A stretch of DNA of 36,592 bases from an uncultured Roseburia sp. (GTDB lineage: Bacteria > Bacillota > Clostridia > Lachnospirales > Lachnospiraceae), in assembly GCA_947642555.1 (NCBI GenBank), contig CANRSX010000044.1:1-36592 (forward strand), written 5' to 3'. The notes below the pieces were generated by a model. The model made no database searches, was not told where the DNA came from, and saw only the letters and a program-made list of their open reading frames with translations. Shown here one piece after another: positions 24,500-32,459 of this stretch (position 1 is its first letter; every line of letters starts with the position of its first letter). The position numbers were made by a program, and so were the translations under genes.

Positions 24500-25831
24500 C
24501 TAAGGCTCAAGGCGTGTTATGTCACGCGGAAATAATGTCGTCTCTCTGACGTTGTCCTCCCCGATGAGCTTCATAGTCAGGCGCTCAAGCCCGATACCAA
24601 GCCCGCCGTGCGGCGGCATCCCGCAGCGGAATACCTCAAGGTACTGCTCCATCCCCTCCGTCGTCATGCCCCGCGCTTCTATTTTATCCAGCAGCATCTG
24701 ATAATCGTGGATCCGCTGTCCGCCGGTGGTGATCTCAAGGCCGTCGTAAAGCAGGTCAAAGCTTAAGGTATACGCCGGATCCTTCGGGTCATCCATGGCG
24801 TAAAAGGGCCGCTTTCTGGACGGGTAGTGCGTGACAAACACAAAATCCGCACCGTATGTCTCCTTCACATACTGTCCGATCAGCGCCTCCTCCTCCGGTT
24901 CGAGGTCATAGGGACTTCGGATCTGTCTGCCGTAGGCTTCTGCAACCTTCTGTTTCGCCTCGTCAAAACGGATCACCGGGATCCGCTCCGTATCCGGCAG
25001 CGTGATCCCAAGCAGCGCGAGCTCTCCGGCGTATTCCGCCTCAAGAAGCCGCATCGTGTACCGGAGAAACCCTGCCTCCATCTCCATGAGATCCGTAAAA
25101 TCATCGATAAAGCCCATCTCAAAATCCAGGCTGGTATATTCGTTTAAGTGGCGTTTCGTGTTGTGCTTCTCCGCCCGAAAAACCGGCGCTGTCTCAAACA
25201 CCCGCTCAAACACGCCCACAAGCATCTGTTTATAAAACTGGGGACTCTGCTGGAGCACTGCCGGCCGGTGAAAATATTCCAGCTTAAACAGGTTCGCCCC
25301 GCCCTCCGCGCTTTTCGCTCCAAGCTTGGGCGTATGGACCTCGGTAAATCCCTCCCCGTATAAAAAATCGCGGAACCCGCGCACGATCCCCTCCTGTATC
25401 TTAAACTTTGCGCGCTCCCTCATATTGCGAAGCGCAACCGCGCGGTGATCCAGGTTTGTCTCTAACGTGACGGGCAGCTTCCATCTGGAAACCGCAAACG
25501 GCATCGGCTCCGCCGGTTCCGAGAGAATCCGTATCTCTTCGATCCTCACCTCAAAGCCCCCCGGGGCGCGTTCCTCCCGCCTGATAACGCCGGACACTTC
25601 GACGGCTGCCGCTTCCCGGATCAGTTTGACATCGACATCCGTCTCCTTCATTTCCAGTACACACTGCAGCAGGCCGTCCCGTTTTCGTAAAATGACAAAC
25701 ACCACTTCACCCATGGCGCGAACCGTATGCACGATTCCGTTCACCGTCACCTGCTTTTCGTCGAGTTCTCCCGCCAGAATCGCGGCGAGCTCTGCTCTTT
25801 CCTTCTTTGCTGTTCCTGTTACAAATTCCAT
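24500..25831 (-). CDS. aspS: Archaeal-type aspartyl-tRNA synthetase, probably non-discriminating
   Basis: This 443-residue class II synthetase has an N-terminal OB-fold anticodon domain (about residues 20-115) and a catalytic domain. Motif 2 is in FRAEKHNTKRHLNEYTSLDFEM and motif 3 in GGLGIGLERLTM. It lacks the GAD insertion and is about 150 residues shorter than the usual bacterial AspRS, so it belongs to the archaeal/eukaryal type. It heads an operon with the GatCAB genes. The likely job is to charge tRNA(Asn) with Asp for amidation, besides tRNA(Asp). Whether it truly lacks discrimination cannot be read with certainty here. Confidence 0.92.
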   Translation of the reverse strand: MEFVTGTAKKERAELAAILAGELDEKQVTVNGIVHTVRAMGEVVFVILRKRDGLLQCVLEMKETDVDVKLIREAAAVEVSGVIRREERAPGGFEVRIEEIRILSEPAEPMPFAVSRWKLPVTLETNLDHRAVALRNMRERAKFKIQEGIVRGFRDFLYGEGFTEVHTPKLGAKSAEGGANLFKLEYFHRPAVLQQSPQFYKQMLVGVFERVFETAPVFRAEKHNTKRHLNEYTSLDFEMGFIDDFTDLMEMEAGFLRYTMRLLEAEYAGELALLGITLPDTERIPVIRFDEAKQKVAEAYGRQIRSPYDLEPEEEALIGQYVKETYGADFVFVTHYPSRKRPFYAMDDPKDPAYTLSFDLLYDGLEITTGGQRIHDYQMLLDKIEARGMTTEGMEQYLEVFRCGMPPHGGLGIGLERLTMKLIGEDNVRETTLFPRDITRLEP

Positions 25832-25943
25832 TTTTGTACGCTCCTTTCTGGTTTTTCACCCGGAAAGACATCCCGGATTCCGGTATGCCCGGCGCGGTCA
25901 GCTCCTTCCCTGTGCAAAGGTGCGGGACGGGATAAAACAAAAT

Positions 25944-26320
25944 ACAAAAAGCCCCGGAAGAACATCACTGCTCTCCCGGGGCGGGGTTTCTGACTCATCT
26001 GTCAAAACGATATCCCGCGGTACCACCCGCTTTGAAGTACGGTTCACATGAAAACCGTCCTCCCTCTTTCCTGTGCTTAACGCGCACCCACGTACTGACC
26101 TACTTTTCCGATCCGTCGCCCTGCGGTCCGATCCGCACGCCAGATCCGGTTCAGCCAGTCTGCTCCAGAGCGTTCCCTTAACCCTCTCTTCCAAACAGCG
26201 CTCTCAGTCGGTGACGCTGTATTCCTGTCGGCCTCTGACGGTCAGAGTCTCCTTCATCGCTTTTCTGCTTCGGCTTCGGTGAGTATCCCCGATACTTTTC
26301 CATCCGCCGTTTCATGTTGG
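25944..26320 (-). promoter_or_regulatory. T-box leader of the aspS-gatCAB operon
   Basis: This leader of about 375 bases senses uncharged tRNA. The T-box GGGTGGTACCGCGGG lies at 26013-26028 on the minus strand, followed by the terminator stem. Stem I material upstream includes GCGATGAAGGAGA, nested hairpins (CTCTGAC/GTCAGAG; ACAGCG/CGCTGT) and GAACGCTCTGGAG. Further stems include GGATCGG...CCGATCC-type pairs near 26110. I could not fix the specifier codon. AAC (Asn) in CTGAACCGG and GAC (Asp) in CAGACTGG are both present in the right area and both suit the operon. Confidence 0.9.
25946..25982 (-). terminator. T-box terminator
   Basis: On the minus strand GCCCCGG pairs with CCGGGGC around an 18-base loop and is followed by TTTTTG. 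It lies at the end of the T-box leader, 115 bases before aspS. The competing antiterminator uses the T-box sequence upstream (26015-26028) and part of this stem. Confidence 0.85.
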
Positions 26321-26325
26321 TAACA

Positions 26326-26354
26326 TTTATACCACAACCGCTGACAGATTTCAA
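26326..26354 (-). promoter_or_regulatory. Promoter of the T-box/aspS operon
   Basis: On the minus strand -35 TTGAAA (26354-26349), a 17-base spacer and -10 TATAAA (26331-26326). Transcription should begin near 26319, right at the start of the T-box leader. Confidence 0.75.
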
Positions 26355-26365
26355 GGGGGTTTTTT

Positions 26366-26380
26366 AAAAGTTCAGCCCGC
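26366..26380 (-). repeat. Isolated end of the structured repeat
   Basis: GCGGGCTGAACTTTT on the minus strand is identical to the right end of the structured repeat family. It lies five bases after the stop codon of the XRE-type gene. No other part of the element is visible, so this is a solo end or the remains of a deleted copy. Confidence 0.5.
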
Positions 26381-26384
26381 AATG

Positions 26385-27665
26385 CTACCCAATGCAGAAT
26401 AAAATCCATGAGACGGCGCATGCGACCGCAGACACCACCGCGACCGCGGCATTCAGCTCCGCCTTTATCCGCAGGGAATCATCCCCTTCAATTGTGCTCA
26501 CACGCGGATTTGCCGGGTCAAAGAGCACCGTGACACGCTGCCCGGTCTGCCAGGTATTTTTTCGGGCGCCCTCCCCGGTCAGCCTGGTATACTCCGTTCC
26601 GTCCACATCAAATGTTACGCACGGAAACCACGGCGGAATCCGCACCCGCATCAGGCTGCCCCATGCCTGGTCTCCCTGGGAAACGCCCCAGCCGAGCATC
26701 GTCGCATCCGGCACACTGCCGTACACCTGATTGCGGAACGGAAGCGACCGCACCATGCCTGTGATCACCCCCGTAGTATGCCCGGGCAGCGACCTCATCT
26801 TCCGCTCGCGGATCAGATGATACAGTGCGAATCCCAGATACATTGCAGCCAAAAGCCCCGTCATAAGCGGAATCCACCAGCCTGCTACAAACATCTCATA
26901 TTCCGTCATACCGCCGTCCCCCTCTCCGTCTCTGGCAGCGGCATCTCTGTGTCCGGGACCCGGCGCATCCTTCCAGGCGAAGCTGTTTCCGTAAATTTCC
27001 GCAAAGGCTGCCAGACCCTTTCCCTGTGCCGTCACCGCCATATCATCGCTGCCGGTCTGCCCGGCGTATCTGCCGTAGGACCGGTAATTATATTTTGACA
27101 TCGGAAGCAGGTGATACTGTTTTTGTATGGCCCGGATCGCGTCGCTATAGTCCGTCCTGGCCTGGGCAAATGCTTTTTCAGGATCCTGAAAAACCGGCCT
27201 GCCGCTGTAACTGATCCCCATCGCATAAGCGGAATGCATTGGAAACTGCCCCTCCCATGCGCTGACATCGCCCTCCGTATACGGTACACCCCGGGAATAA
27301 ACGGCATCCAGAAGCAGCGCCACGCCGATTGCGATCAGGATAAAAATCCCGATTGCTGCCCAAAACCTCCGTTTCTCCCTGCGAAGCAGACGATCGGAAT
27401 ACCGAAGCGTCTCTGCCAGCGATTCCTCCGCCTTTGTTCCCGACTGCTCCGCCGGAATCGCCTCCCCGGTCAGGAGCTCATTTAATGTGATATCAAGCTC
27501 CCGGCTTAAGGGAAGCAGCAGCGAGAGATCCGGCATGTAATTGCCGTTCTCCCAGCGCGAAACCGTCTTGTTCGTCACGCCAAGCTTCTCCGCTAACTGT
27601 GCCTGCGTCAGATTCTGTTTTTTCCGGTTTAGCGCGATAAATGCTCCGATCTTACGCGTATCCAT
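26385..27665 (-). CDS. XRE-type DNA-binding protein with membrane segments and DUF3592-like domain
   Basis: This 426-residue protein joins an N-terminal XRE helix-turn-helix to membrane parts. The helix-turn-helix (about residues 6-60) includes LTQAQLAEKLGVTNKTVSRWENG. Membrane segments follow at about 103-122, 268-290 and 405-424. The part between the first two (about 125-265) is probably extracytoplasmic and has no recognised fold. The part after the second resembles DUF3592 (PCVTFDVDGTEYTRLTGEG, then VTVLFDPANPRVSTIEGD). AGGAGG precedes the ATG. It may be a membrane-bound regulator that responds to an envelope signal. Ligand and target are unknown, and no partner gene is adjacent. Confidence 0.75.
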   Translation of the reverse strand: MDTRKIGAFIALNRKKQNLTQAQLAEKLGVTNKTVSRWENGNYMPDLSLLLPLSRELDITLNELLTGEAIPAEQSGTKAEESLAETLRYSDRLLRREKRRFWAAIGIFILIAIGVALLLDAVYSRGVPYTEGDVSAWEGQFPMHSAYAMGISYSGRPVFQDPEKAFAQARTDYSDAIRAIQKQYHLLPMSKYNYRSYGRYAGQTGSDDMAVTAQGKGLAAFAEIYGNSFAWKDAPGPGHRDAAARDGEGDGGMTEYEMFVAGWWIPLMTGLLAAMYLGFALYHLIRERKMRSLPGHTTGVITGMVRSLPFRNQVYGSVPDATMLGWGVSQGDQAWGSLMRVRIPPWFPCVTFDVDGTEYTRLTGEGARKNTWQTGQRVTVLFDPANPRVSTIEGDDSLRIKAELNAAVAVVSAVACAVSWILFCIG

Positions 27666-27715
27666 TCTGCCATCTCCTCCTGGTCCAGGCCCTCATCTCC
27701 TGCCTTCCTGTTCTG

Positions 27716-27721
27716 ATCATA
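27716..27721 (-). promoter_or_regulatory. Extended -10 of the XRE-type gene
   Basis: TGCTATGAT on the minus strand is an extended -10 element 51 bases before the start codon. No convincing -35 is visible. Confidence 0.4.
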
Positions 27722-27777
27722 GCAGATTCGCACAAAAAGGGACACCCCGCAGACCGCGAATCCCGGATTTTGATGAT

Positions 27778-27945
27778 AAAAGTTCAGCCAGTCGGAAGCG
27801 CATGGGTGAAAATCGTGCTCGCACGAATTTTCATCCATCGGTTTCGACTGAGGGAGCGCCCGATCATGAGCAAAAGGAGCTGCGTAGCAGCGGAGAGCGC
27901 CGGCAGGTGCGTTTTGCGAATGGCGCGGGCTGAACTTTAACTTTT
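27778..27945 (+). repeat. Structured intergenic repeat, copy 3
   Basis: This copy begins AAAAGTTCAGCC and ends GGGCTGAACTTTAACTTTT. Its left arm is nearly identical to copy 2 (CAGTCG/CGACTG; TGAAAA/TTTTCA; TCGTGC/GCACGA). The core reads GGAGCGCCCGATCATGAGC, and GCAAAA/TTTTGC encloses two hairpins whose sequences differ from copy 2: GCTGCGTAGCAGC and GCGCC/GGTGC. It is in tandem with copy 4, about five bases away. It lies upstream of the XRE-type gene. Confidence 0.88.
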
Positions 27946-27950
27946 GATTA

Positions 27951-28167
27951 GGAAATGTTCAGCCATGCGTCGCAAAATGGGCGAATCATGCTCGCATGAA
28001 TGAGCGCATTCTGCGATGCATGAGCGGAGCGCCCGTATATGAGCCGCGCATATGCCTATGGCATTTGCGTTGGAGCCTGCGTCAGCAGCAGAAAGCAGCG
28101 TATATGCCTGTGGCATTTACGCTGAAAGCGCGATTTTGCGAATGGCGCGGGCTGAACTTTAACTTTT
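27951..28167 (+). repeat. Structured intergenic repeat, copy 4 (long form)
   Basis: This copy starts GGAAATGTTCAGCC and ends GGCGCGGGCTGAACTTTAACTTTTT. The left arm pairs CATGC/GCATG, TCGCA/TGCGA, AATG/CATT and TCATGC/GCATGA. The core GGAGCGCCCGTATATGAGC is exact. The right arm is expanded by extra hairpins: CGCA-ATGCC/GGCAT-TGCG, and AGCGTA-ATGCC/GGCAT-TACGCT. It ends with GCGATTTTGCGAATGGCGCG as in copy 2. It is the longest copy, about 217 bp. Confidence 0.85.
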
Positions 28168-28172
28168 TGCAG

Positions 28173-28200
28173 AAAAGTTAACGTCCGTTCAGCCCGAGCC
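28173..28200 (-). repeat. Repeat-like end overlapping the phosphatase stop codon
   Basis: The minus-strand sequence GGCTCGGGCTGAACGGACGTTAACTTTT closely matches the right end of copy 1 (GGCGCGGGCTGAACGTTCATTAACTTTTT). It encodes the last residues of the phosphatase (LGLNGR) and its stop. It may be an isolated repeat end captured by the gene. Confidence 0.4.
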
Positions 28201-28699
28201 GGCGCAGCAATCCTTCACAGCCGCGCACGATCTCCTGATATGCCCGGTCAAACTGCCCGGTATACCACGGATCATCGATATCTTTCGGCTGTGCGGTAAA
28301 ATCCAGCAGACGGCAGATCTTATGCTCCGGATCCTCGCCGAACTCCCGCGTCATATTGCGGATATTAAACCGCTCCATGGCAATCAGATAGTCATATGTC
28401 GTATAATCATCCCGACGGATCTGCCGCGCCGTCTTCGCCGATACCTCGGCCGACAGCTTTTGCCATACATCCTGCGGCAGCCCGCAGTCCGCTCTCCACG
28501 TACCGCCGATCCCGTGCCGGGCAAGCTCGGCCTTCGCAGGCGGGTAAATATGGTTGCCGATCTCCTCCCTGCTGGTAGCGGCGGACGCAATCTGAAACTG
28601 ATCCGCGATACCGCGGCGCAGGGTCATGTCTTTTAGAACGAACTCGGCGATGGGGCTGCGGCAGATGTTGCCGTGGCAGATGAATAGTATTTTAATCAT
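28178..28699 (-). CDS. Low-molecular-weight protein-tyrosine phosphatase
   Basis: This 173-residue enzyme has the P-loop CHGNICRS at residues 8-15 (nucleophile Cys, C-x5-R) and the general-acid Asp in IDDPWY near residue 140. The fold length is slightly above the usual 150-160. Such enzymes dephosphorylate protein tyrosines or act in polysaccharide export regulation; some are arginine phosphatases. No tyrosine kinase gene is nearby. The last six codons and the stop lie in sequence resembling a structured-repeat end. Confidence 0.92.
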   Translation of the reverse strand: MIKILFICHGNICRSPIAEFVLKDMTLRRGIADQFQIASAATSREEIGNHIYPPAKAELARHGIGGTWRADCGLPQDVWQKLSAEVSAKTARQIRRDDYTTYDYLIAMERFNIRNMTREFGEDPEHKICRLLDFTAQPKDIDDPWYTGQFDRAYQEIVRGCEGLLRRLGLNGR

Positions 28700-28835
28700 A
28701 TCTTTTATATCCCTTCATAAGCCTTCAAACCGTATTTTTTCAAGCTTTCAGGCGCTTTTTTCATTTTTTGTGTCTTGTGATTATTTCGCGGCAGGGGATC
28801 CGGCATTTCTCTTTTAGGATCCGCCTGCCAGCAGG
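28700..28835. other. Short gap without a gene
   Basis: These 136 bases are richer in T than the surroundings and hold no convincing reading frame or known element. They mark the boundary between the core genes and the remnant region that follows. Confidence 0.4.
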
Positions 28836-29282
28836 TTATTTTGCGTTTCCAGCGAAGTATTCCCGCATATTCATGCTGCCGGTTTCTATCCAGAATGCAG
28901 TATAGGCATACCGGTCTGCAACTGCCTCTGCCTGTACCCCTTCTCCCAGGCGCCTGATCCAGTCCTCTTTCCGGTACTGGGTACAGAAAATGGTGGAGGT
29001 GGAGTCTGAACGCCGCTCCATGAGTTCAAACAGAAAGTACAGTTCACTGTCTGAGATGTCGGAAACCAGCCATTCAGCAATGATAAGGAGAGGGATCTTC
29101 CCATATCTGTCCAGCAGCTGCTTCTGTTTTCCGGGTACAAGGGCGGCATCGCTGTACTCCATCAGAAGAACCGGGAGCCGGATGTAGCGGGTGCGGATCT
29201 GGTGCAGGCAGGCCTGCTTGCCCAGCGCACAGGCAAGATATGTCTTCCCTGAGCCGGTAAAGCCCTGGACTTTGTCTTTCAT
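28836..29282 (-). pseudogene. IstB-like transposition helper ATPase, N-terminally truncated remnant
   Basis: The 148 codons match the C-terminal two-thirds of IS21-family IstB ATPases: the Walker A GFTGSGKTYLACALG, then RTRYIRLPVLL, and SDSTSTIFCTQY near the end. About 90 N-terminal residues of a normal IstB are missing. The Walker B region reads LLIIAEW where IstB has LLILDDW, so a key Asp is lost. No IstA transposase gene or inverted ends of an IS21 element are seen nearby. It is a decayed insertion-sequence remnant. Confidence 0.8.
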
Positions 29283-29290
29283 AATTGGTC

Positions 29291-29720
29291 TTAAATATCT
29301 GTAAACAAATCCATCAACTGTACTACCGCATCACACGTTTCCTCAAATACAATATCTGTTGCATATTCAAAATCCTTTTGATAATTATACCATTGCTTCT
29401 GCATAACTTCACTATTCCTTACCGCATTCATAATTTTACGATAATACTTAACTACTTCTGTCAAACTGCGTTTTTCCACTGTCGCTTTCAATGCATATTG
29501 TTTCAAGGTTATATGCAAACACAGAAATACTTCTGTCCTCTAAAAGAAGTTTAAACCGATATTCTATTTCTTTTGGCGTTATCTTATCACCCGTAGTAAT
29601 ATCCAGCTTCAGAGGAACTGCCATGGGCGGATAATTTGCCAATAATGAAACACGATACCCTGTATATTCATCTCCTTCACGAATTTCTCCAATACTCCGA
29701 AACAATGCTGTCTCTGACAT
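29291..29720 (-). pseudogene. AbiEii/AbiGii-type nucleotidyltransferase toxin, broken remnant
   Basis: Two reading frames on the minus strand add up to pieces of an AbiEii-type protein. The first (29448-29720) has IREGDEYTGYRVSLLA, KLDITTGDKITP and VFAYNLETI. The second (29291-29518) has YALKATVEKRS and WYNYQKDFEYATDI, as in the C-terminal part. The conserved AEK...RMRDFYD segment between them is gone and the frame shifts. The N-terminal nucleotidyltransferase motif is also missing. No AbiEi antitoxin partner is visible. The abortive-infection/toxin gene is therefore dead. Confidence 0.7.
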
Positions 29721-30058
29721 CACTCCTTGCAGAATCCGAAACGCCTGAATCCTTTTTTGCCAGTGTGAGGCAGAAAGAACTATCTGCCCTGAGCCGCTGG
29801 AACCTGTTTCTGACAAATCTGGCAAAAGCAGTCAACATGCTCCACCTGATTTATGACACCGACTTTATCCTTGGCGGATACCTTGCCCAGTATCTGCATG
29901 AAGAAGACATCTCCTTTCTTCATACGCAGATTCAGCAGATGACGCCATTTACAGAAGCACATGATTTTCTCCTTATAAGCAAAATGCCAAAACACAACAT
30001 TTCCATTGGCGCAGCGCTCCCTTATATCCAGGCATTTTTAAGCAGCCCTGATCTCTGA
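29705..30058 (+). pseudogene. ROK-family protein, C-terminal remnant
   Basis: About 117 codons match the last third of ROK-type sugar kinases/repressors: the helix WNLFLTNLAKAVNMLHLIYDTDF, the conserved ILGGYLA, and the late SIGAALPYIQAFL. The N-terminal helix-turn-helix or kinase parts are absent. Upstream the frame runs antisense into the AbiEii remnant, so the junction near 29705-29720 is a rearrangement breakpoint. Confidence 0.7.
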
Positions 30059-30061
30059 GCT

Positions 30062-30246
30062 GCTTTCCCATGCCGCTGTCAGGAGCCTGTAAAAAATACA
30101 GGGGCTCCCGTACACATCGAATGTACCGGAAGCCCTTATTTCAGTGGTTTTCCTGATATTCTGTTTTTTATCGTCCAGGTAATCCCGGCGCATATTTCCT
30201 GACGGACAGGCAATGTCTGCCGCGATGTCTGCGCCTTTCAGTATTC
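30062..30246. other. Hairpin-rich gap
   Basis: No gene is visible. GGAGCC-TGTA/TACA-GGGGCTCC (about 30078-30110) and GTACA...TGTAC just after it can form hairpins, possibly acting as terminators between the ROK remnant and the converging MBL-fold gene. Confidence 0.35.
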
Positions 30247-30948
30247 TCACGAACCAGCCTGATACAGAAACGCCGCCACATCGCAGACATACCTCCTGCA
30301 CGGCATAGGCCGGGGCGGCTCCTGGGCCGGCAGTTTCCCGGCAGCCAGATCCTGCGCTCCCTTTAGAATACCCGGAATGATATCTCCCTTCAGCGGATAG
30401 CTCCCGTGAGACGGCCATACGGAATCAAACATATCCGCCATTGCAATCATTTTTCTGAGGCTGTGCCGGAATGCCGGAAGGTTGCGCCCCGCTCCGAACA
30501 TAAAGATATTCCCGTCCTGAATGGTATCCCCTGAGATCAGCATGCGCTTTTCCCGTTCCAGCAGCATAATACTTCCGGGCGTATGGCCCGGCGTTAAAAT
30601 CACTTCAAACTTCCAGGATCCCAGATCGATGACGTCGCCTTCCCACAGCGGAAGCACGCCCTCCATGCCGCAGCCCTCCGGCAGCCCGTTCTGATAGCGA
30701 TCCATTTCCGCCGGATGCATATAGATTTCTGTAAAATCCCTGTTACAGCCCGTATGGTCCCGGTCCGCGTGAGTATTGACTACAAATGCAGGAAGATCAG
30801 TCAGCTCTGCCGTCATTTCCCGCAGCTTAAGCGTGCCAAACCCCGTATCGACCAGCATCGCTCTCTCATCGCCCTCAAAGAAAAAAGAACGGACGCCGTC
30901 TTCCTCAAAAATCCAGAAATGTTCTGCCATCTTTACCATATGTTCCAT
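30247..30948 (-). CDS. MBL-fold metallo-hydrolase
   Basis: This 233-residue protein has the metallo-beta-lactamase fold. Motif THADRDHTG supplies the metal ligands (T-H-A-D-x-D-H), followed by ILTPGHTPGSIMLLE, ISGDTI and WPSHGSYPL. It is compact, without added domains, and resembles glyoxalase-II-like hydrolases, but substrate is unknown. I start at 30948 because GGAGG lies upstream of that ATG at good spacing. Confidence 0.9.
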   Translation of the reverse strand: MEHMVKMAEHFWIFEEDGVRSFFFEGDERAMLVDTGFGTLKLREMTAELTDLPAFVVNTHADRDHTGCNRDFTEIYMHPAEMDRYQNGLPEGCGMEGVLPLWEGDVIDLGSWKFEVILTPGHTPGSIMLLEREKRMLISGDTIQDGNIFMFGAGRNLPAFRHSLRKMIAMADMFDSVWPSHGSYPLKGDIIPGILKGAQDLAAGKLPAQEPPRPMPCRRYVCDVAAFLYQAGS

Positions 30949-30977
30949 CTCTGCCACCTCCAAATGTACTCTGATTT

Positions 30978-31235
30978 CTATTTGATCTTATGCCGGCATT
31001 CCTTCTCGTCAATATCCACCAGCACGATATCCGGCCCGATCCGTTTGATATCGCACCACGGGATAAAAATCTCAAACTCGCGGCACACACATCCGAGCCA
31101 CTTTCCCGGACCCGGAACAATCAGCGTCTGAATGCAGCCCTTACATTCGTCAAATTCCAGATCGCGTACATTTCCAAGGCACCTGCCATCCCGCACATTG
31201 ATCACTTCTTTTCTCTCCAGCTCACAAAAACGCAT
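30978..31235 (-). CDS. YlmC/YmxH-family sporulation protein
   Basis: This 85-residue PRC-barrel protein matches the YlmC/YmxH sporulation family: MRFCELERKEVINVRDGRCLG at the start, then DLEFDECKG and FIPWCDIKRIGPDIVLVDI. The family is found in spore-forming Bacillota. Its molecular role is not well defined. Its presence suggests that the organism can sporulate. Confidence 0.9.
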   Translation of the reverse strand: MRFCELERKEVINVRDGRCLGNVRDLEFDECKGCIQTLIVPGPGKWLGCVCREFEIFIPWCDIKRIGPDIVLVDIDEKECRHKIK

Positions 31236-31311
31236 ATCGTTCTCCCAGACAATACTCTCCTTGGAAAAAATATATGCGTTCTGCGCCGGCCGGTGCCAGT
31301 CCCGGCTGAAT

Positions 31312-32412
31312 TTATACGTTAAAACGGAACAGGATCACATCGCCGTCCTGCACGACATATTCCTTGCCCTCAAGGCCCACAATTCCTTTCTCCTTTGCCG
31401 CGGCCAGACTCCCGCAGTCCAGGAGATCCTGATAATTCACCACCTCCGCGCGGATAAATCCGCGCTCAAAATCCGAATGGATTTTGCCTGCCGCCTGCGG
31501 CGCCTTCGTGCCCTTCTTTATCGTCCACGCCCTGGTCTCATCCTCCCCGGCCGTCAGATAGCTGATCAGTCCCAGCAGGCTGTAGCTCGCCGCGATCAGC
31601 TTTTCCAGTCCCGACTCCTTTAAGCCGAGCTCCTCCAGAAACATTGCCTTTTCATCCTCGTCCAGCTCCGCGATCTCCTGCTCGATCTGGGCACAGATTA
31701 CAAACACTTCGCTGTGCTCCTCTTTCGCCATGGCGCGCACCGCATTCACGTGGGGATTCGACGCCGCATCGTCCGCAAGGTCATCCTCGGCCACATTCGC
31801 CGCATAGATCACCGGTTTCGCGGTCAGAAGATTGTAGGAGGCAAACCATTTCTGCATGTCCTCATCTTCTGCGACTTCAAACGTCTTTGCCGGTTTTCCG
31901 TCCTCCAGATGAGCCTTCACCGCGGTTAAAAGCTCCAGCTCCTTTGCCAGCGTCTTGTCCATCTTCGCCTGCTTCGCCACCTTTGCGATGCGGCGCTCTA
32001 AAATCTCAATGTCGGAAAAGATCAGCTCCAGCCCGATGGTCTCGATATCGCGCGCGGGATCCACGCTTCCGTCCACATGCACGACATTTGCATCCTCAAA
32101 ACAGCGGACCACGTGCACGATCGCGTCCACCTCACGGATGTTGGCAAGAAACTGATTTCCCAGGCCCTCCCCCCTGCTCGCGCCCTTCACCAGACCTGCG
32201 ATATCCACGAATTCGATCACGGCCGGGGTCACCTTCTTCGACTGGTACATCTCCCCGAGCTTTCGGATCCGCTCATCCGGCACCGCCACGATCCCCACAT
32301 TCGGATCAATCGTGCAGAACGGATAGTTTGCGGACTCCGCGCCCGCCTTTGTCAGTGAATTAAATAATGTGCTCTTTCCCACGTTGGGGAGCCCGACTAT
32401 GCCCAGTTTCAT
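31312..32412 (-). CDS. ychF: Redox-regulated ATPase/GTPase YchF
   Basis: This 366-residue OBG-family P-loop protein has [15 protein letters not shown] at the N-terminus, the G3 DIAGLVKGA, and the C-terminal TGS-like domain with [30 protein letters not shown]. YchF prefers ATP and associates with ribosomes, with roles in stress response. Length is usual. It is an independent unit between YlmC/YmxH and thiN. Confidence 0.97.
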   Translation of the reverse strand: MKLGIVGLPNVGKSTLFNSLTKAGAESANYPFCTIDPNVGIVAVPDERIRKLGEMYQSKKVTPAVIEFVDIAGLVKGASRGEGLGNQFLANIREVDAIVHVVRCFEDANVVHVDGSVDPARDIETIGLELIFSDIEILERRIAKVAKQAKMDKTLAKELELLTAVKAHLEDGKPAKTFEVAEDEDMQKWFASYNLLTAKPVIYAANVAEDDLADDAASNPHVNAVRAMAKEEHSEVFVICAQIEQEIAELDEDEKAMFLEELGLKESGLEKLIAASYSLLGLISYLTAGEDETRAWTIKKGTKAPQAAGKIHSDFERGFIRAEVVNYQDLLDCGSLAAAKEKGIVGLEGKEYVVQDGDVILFRFNV

Positions 32413-32459
32413 ATCATTTCGCCTTTCTCTCTGTATTTACTACGCCTTTTCATCCTTTT

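Noticed and set aside
26149..26160. GTTCAGCCAGTC, matching the left end of repeat copies 2 and 3
   Set aside because: The match is only 12 bases and lies in the T-box leader, where the complementary strand belongs to stem I. No other part of the repeat is near, so I take it as chance.
29636..29704. Extension of the ROK remnant frame toward its upstream ATG
   Set aside because: This part is antisense to recognisable AbiEii sequence and does not resemble ROK proteins. The ROK similarity starts only after about 29705.
31644..32363. Open frame of 239 codons on the plus strand
   Set aside because: Antisense to ychF, very rich in Pro, Arg and Ser; a shadow.
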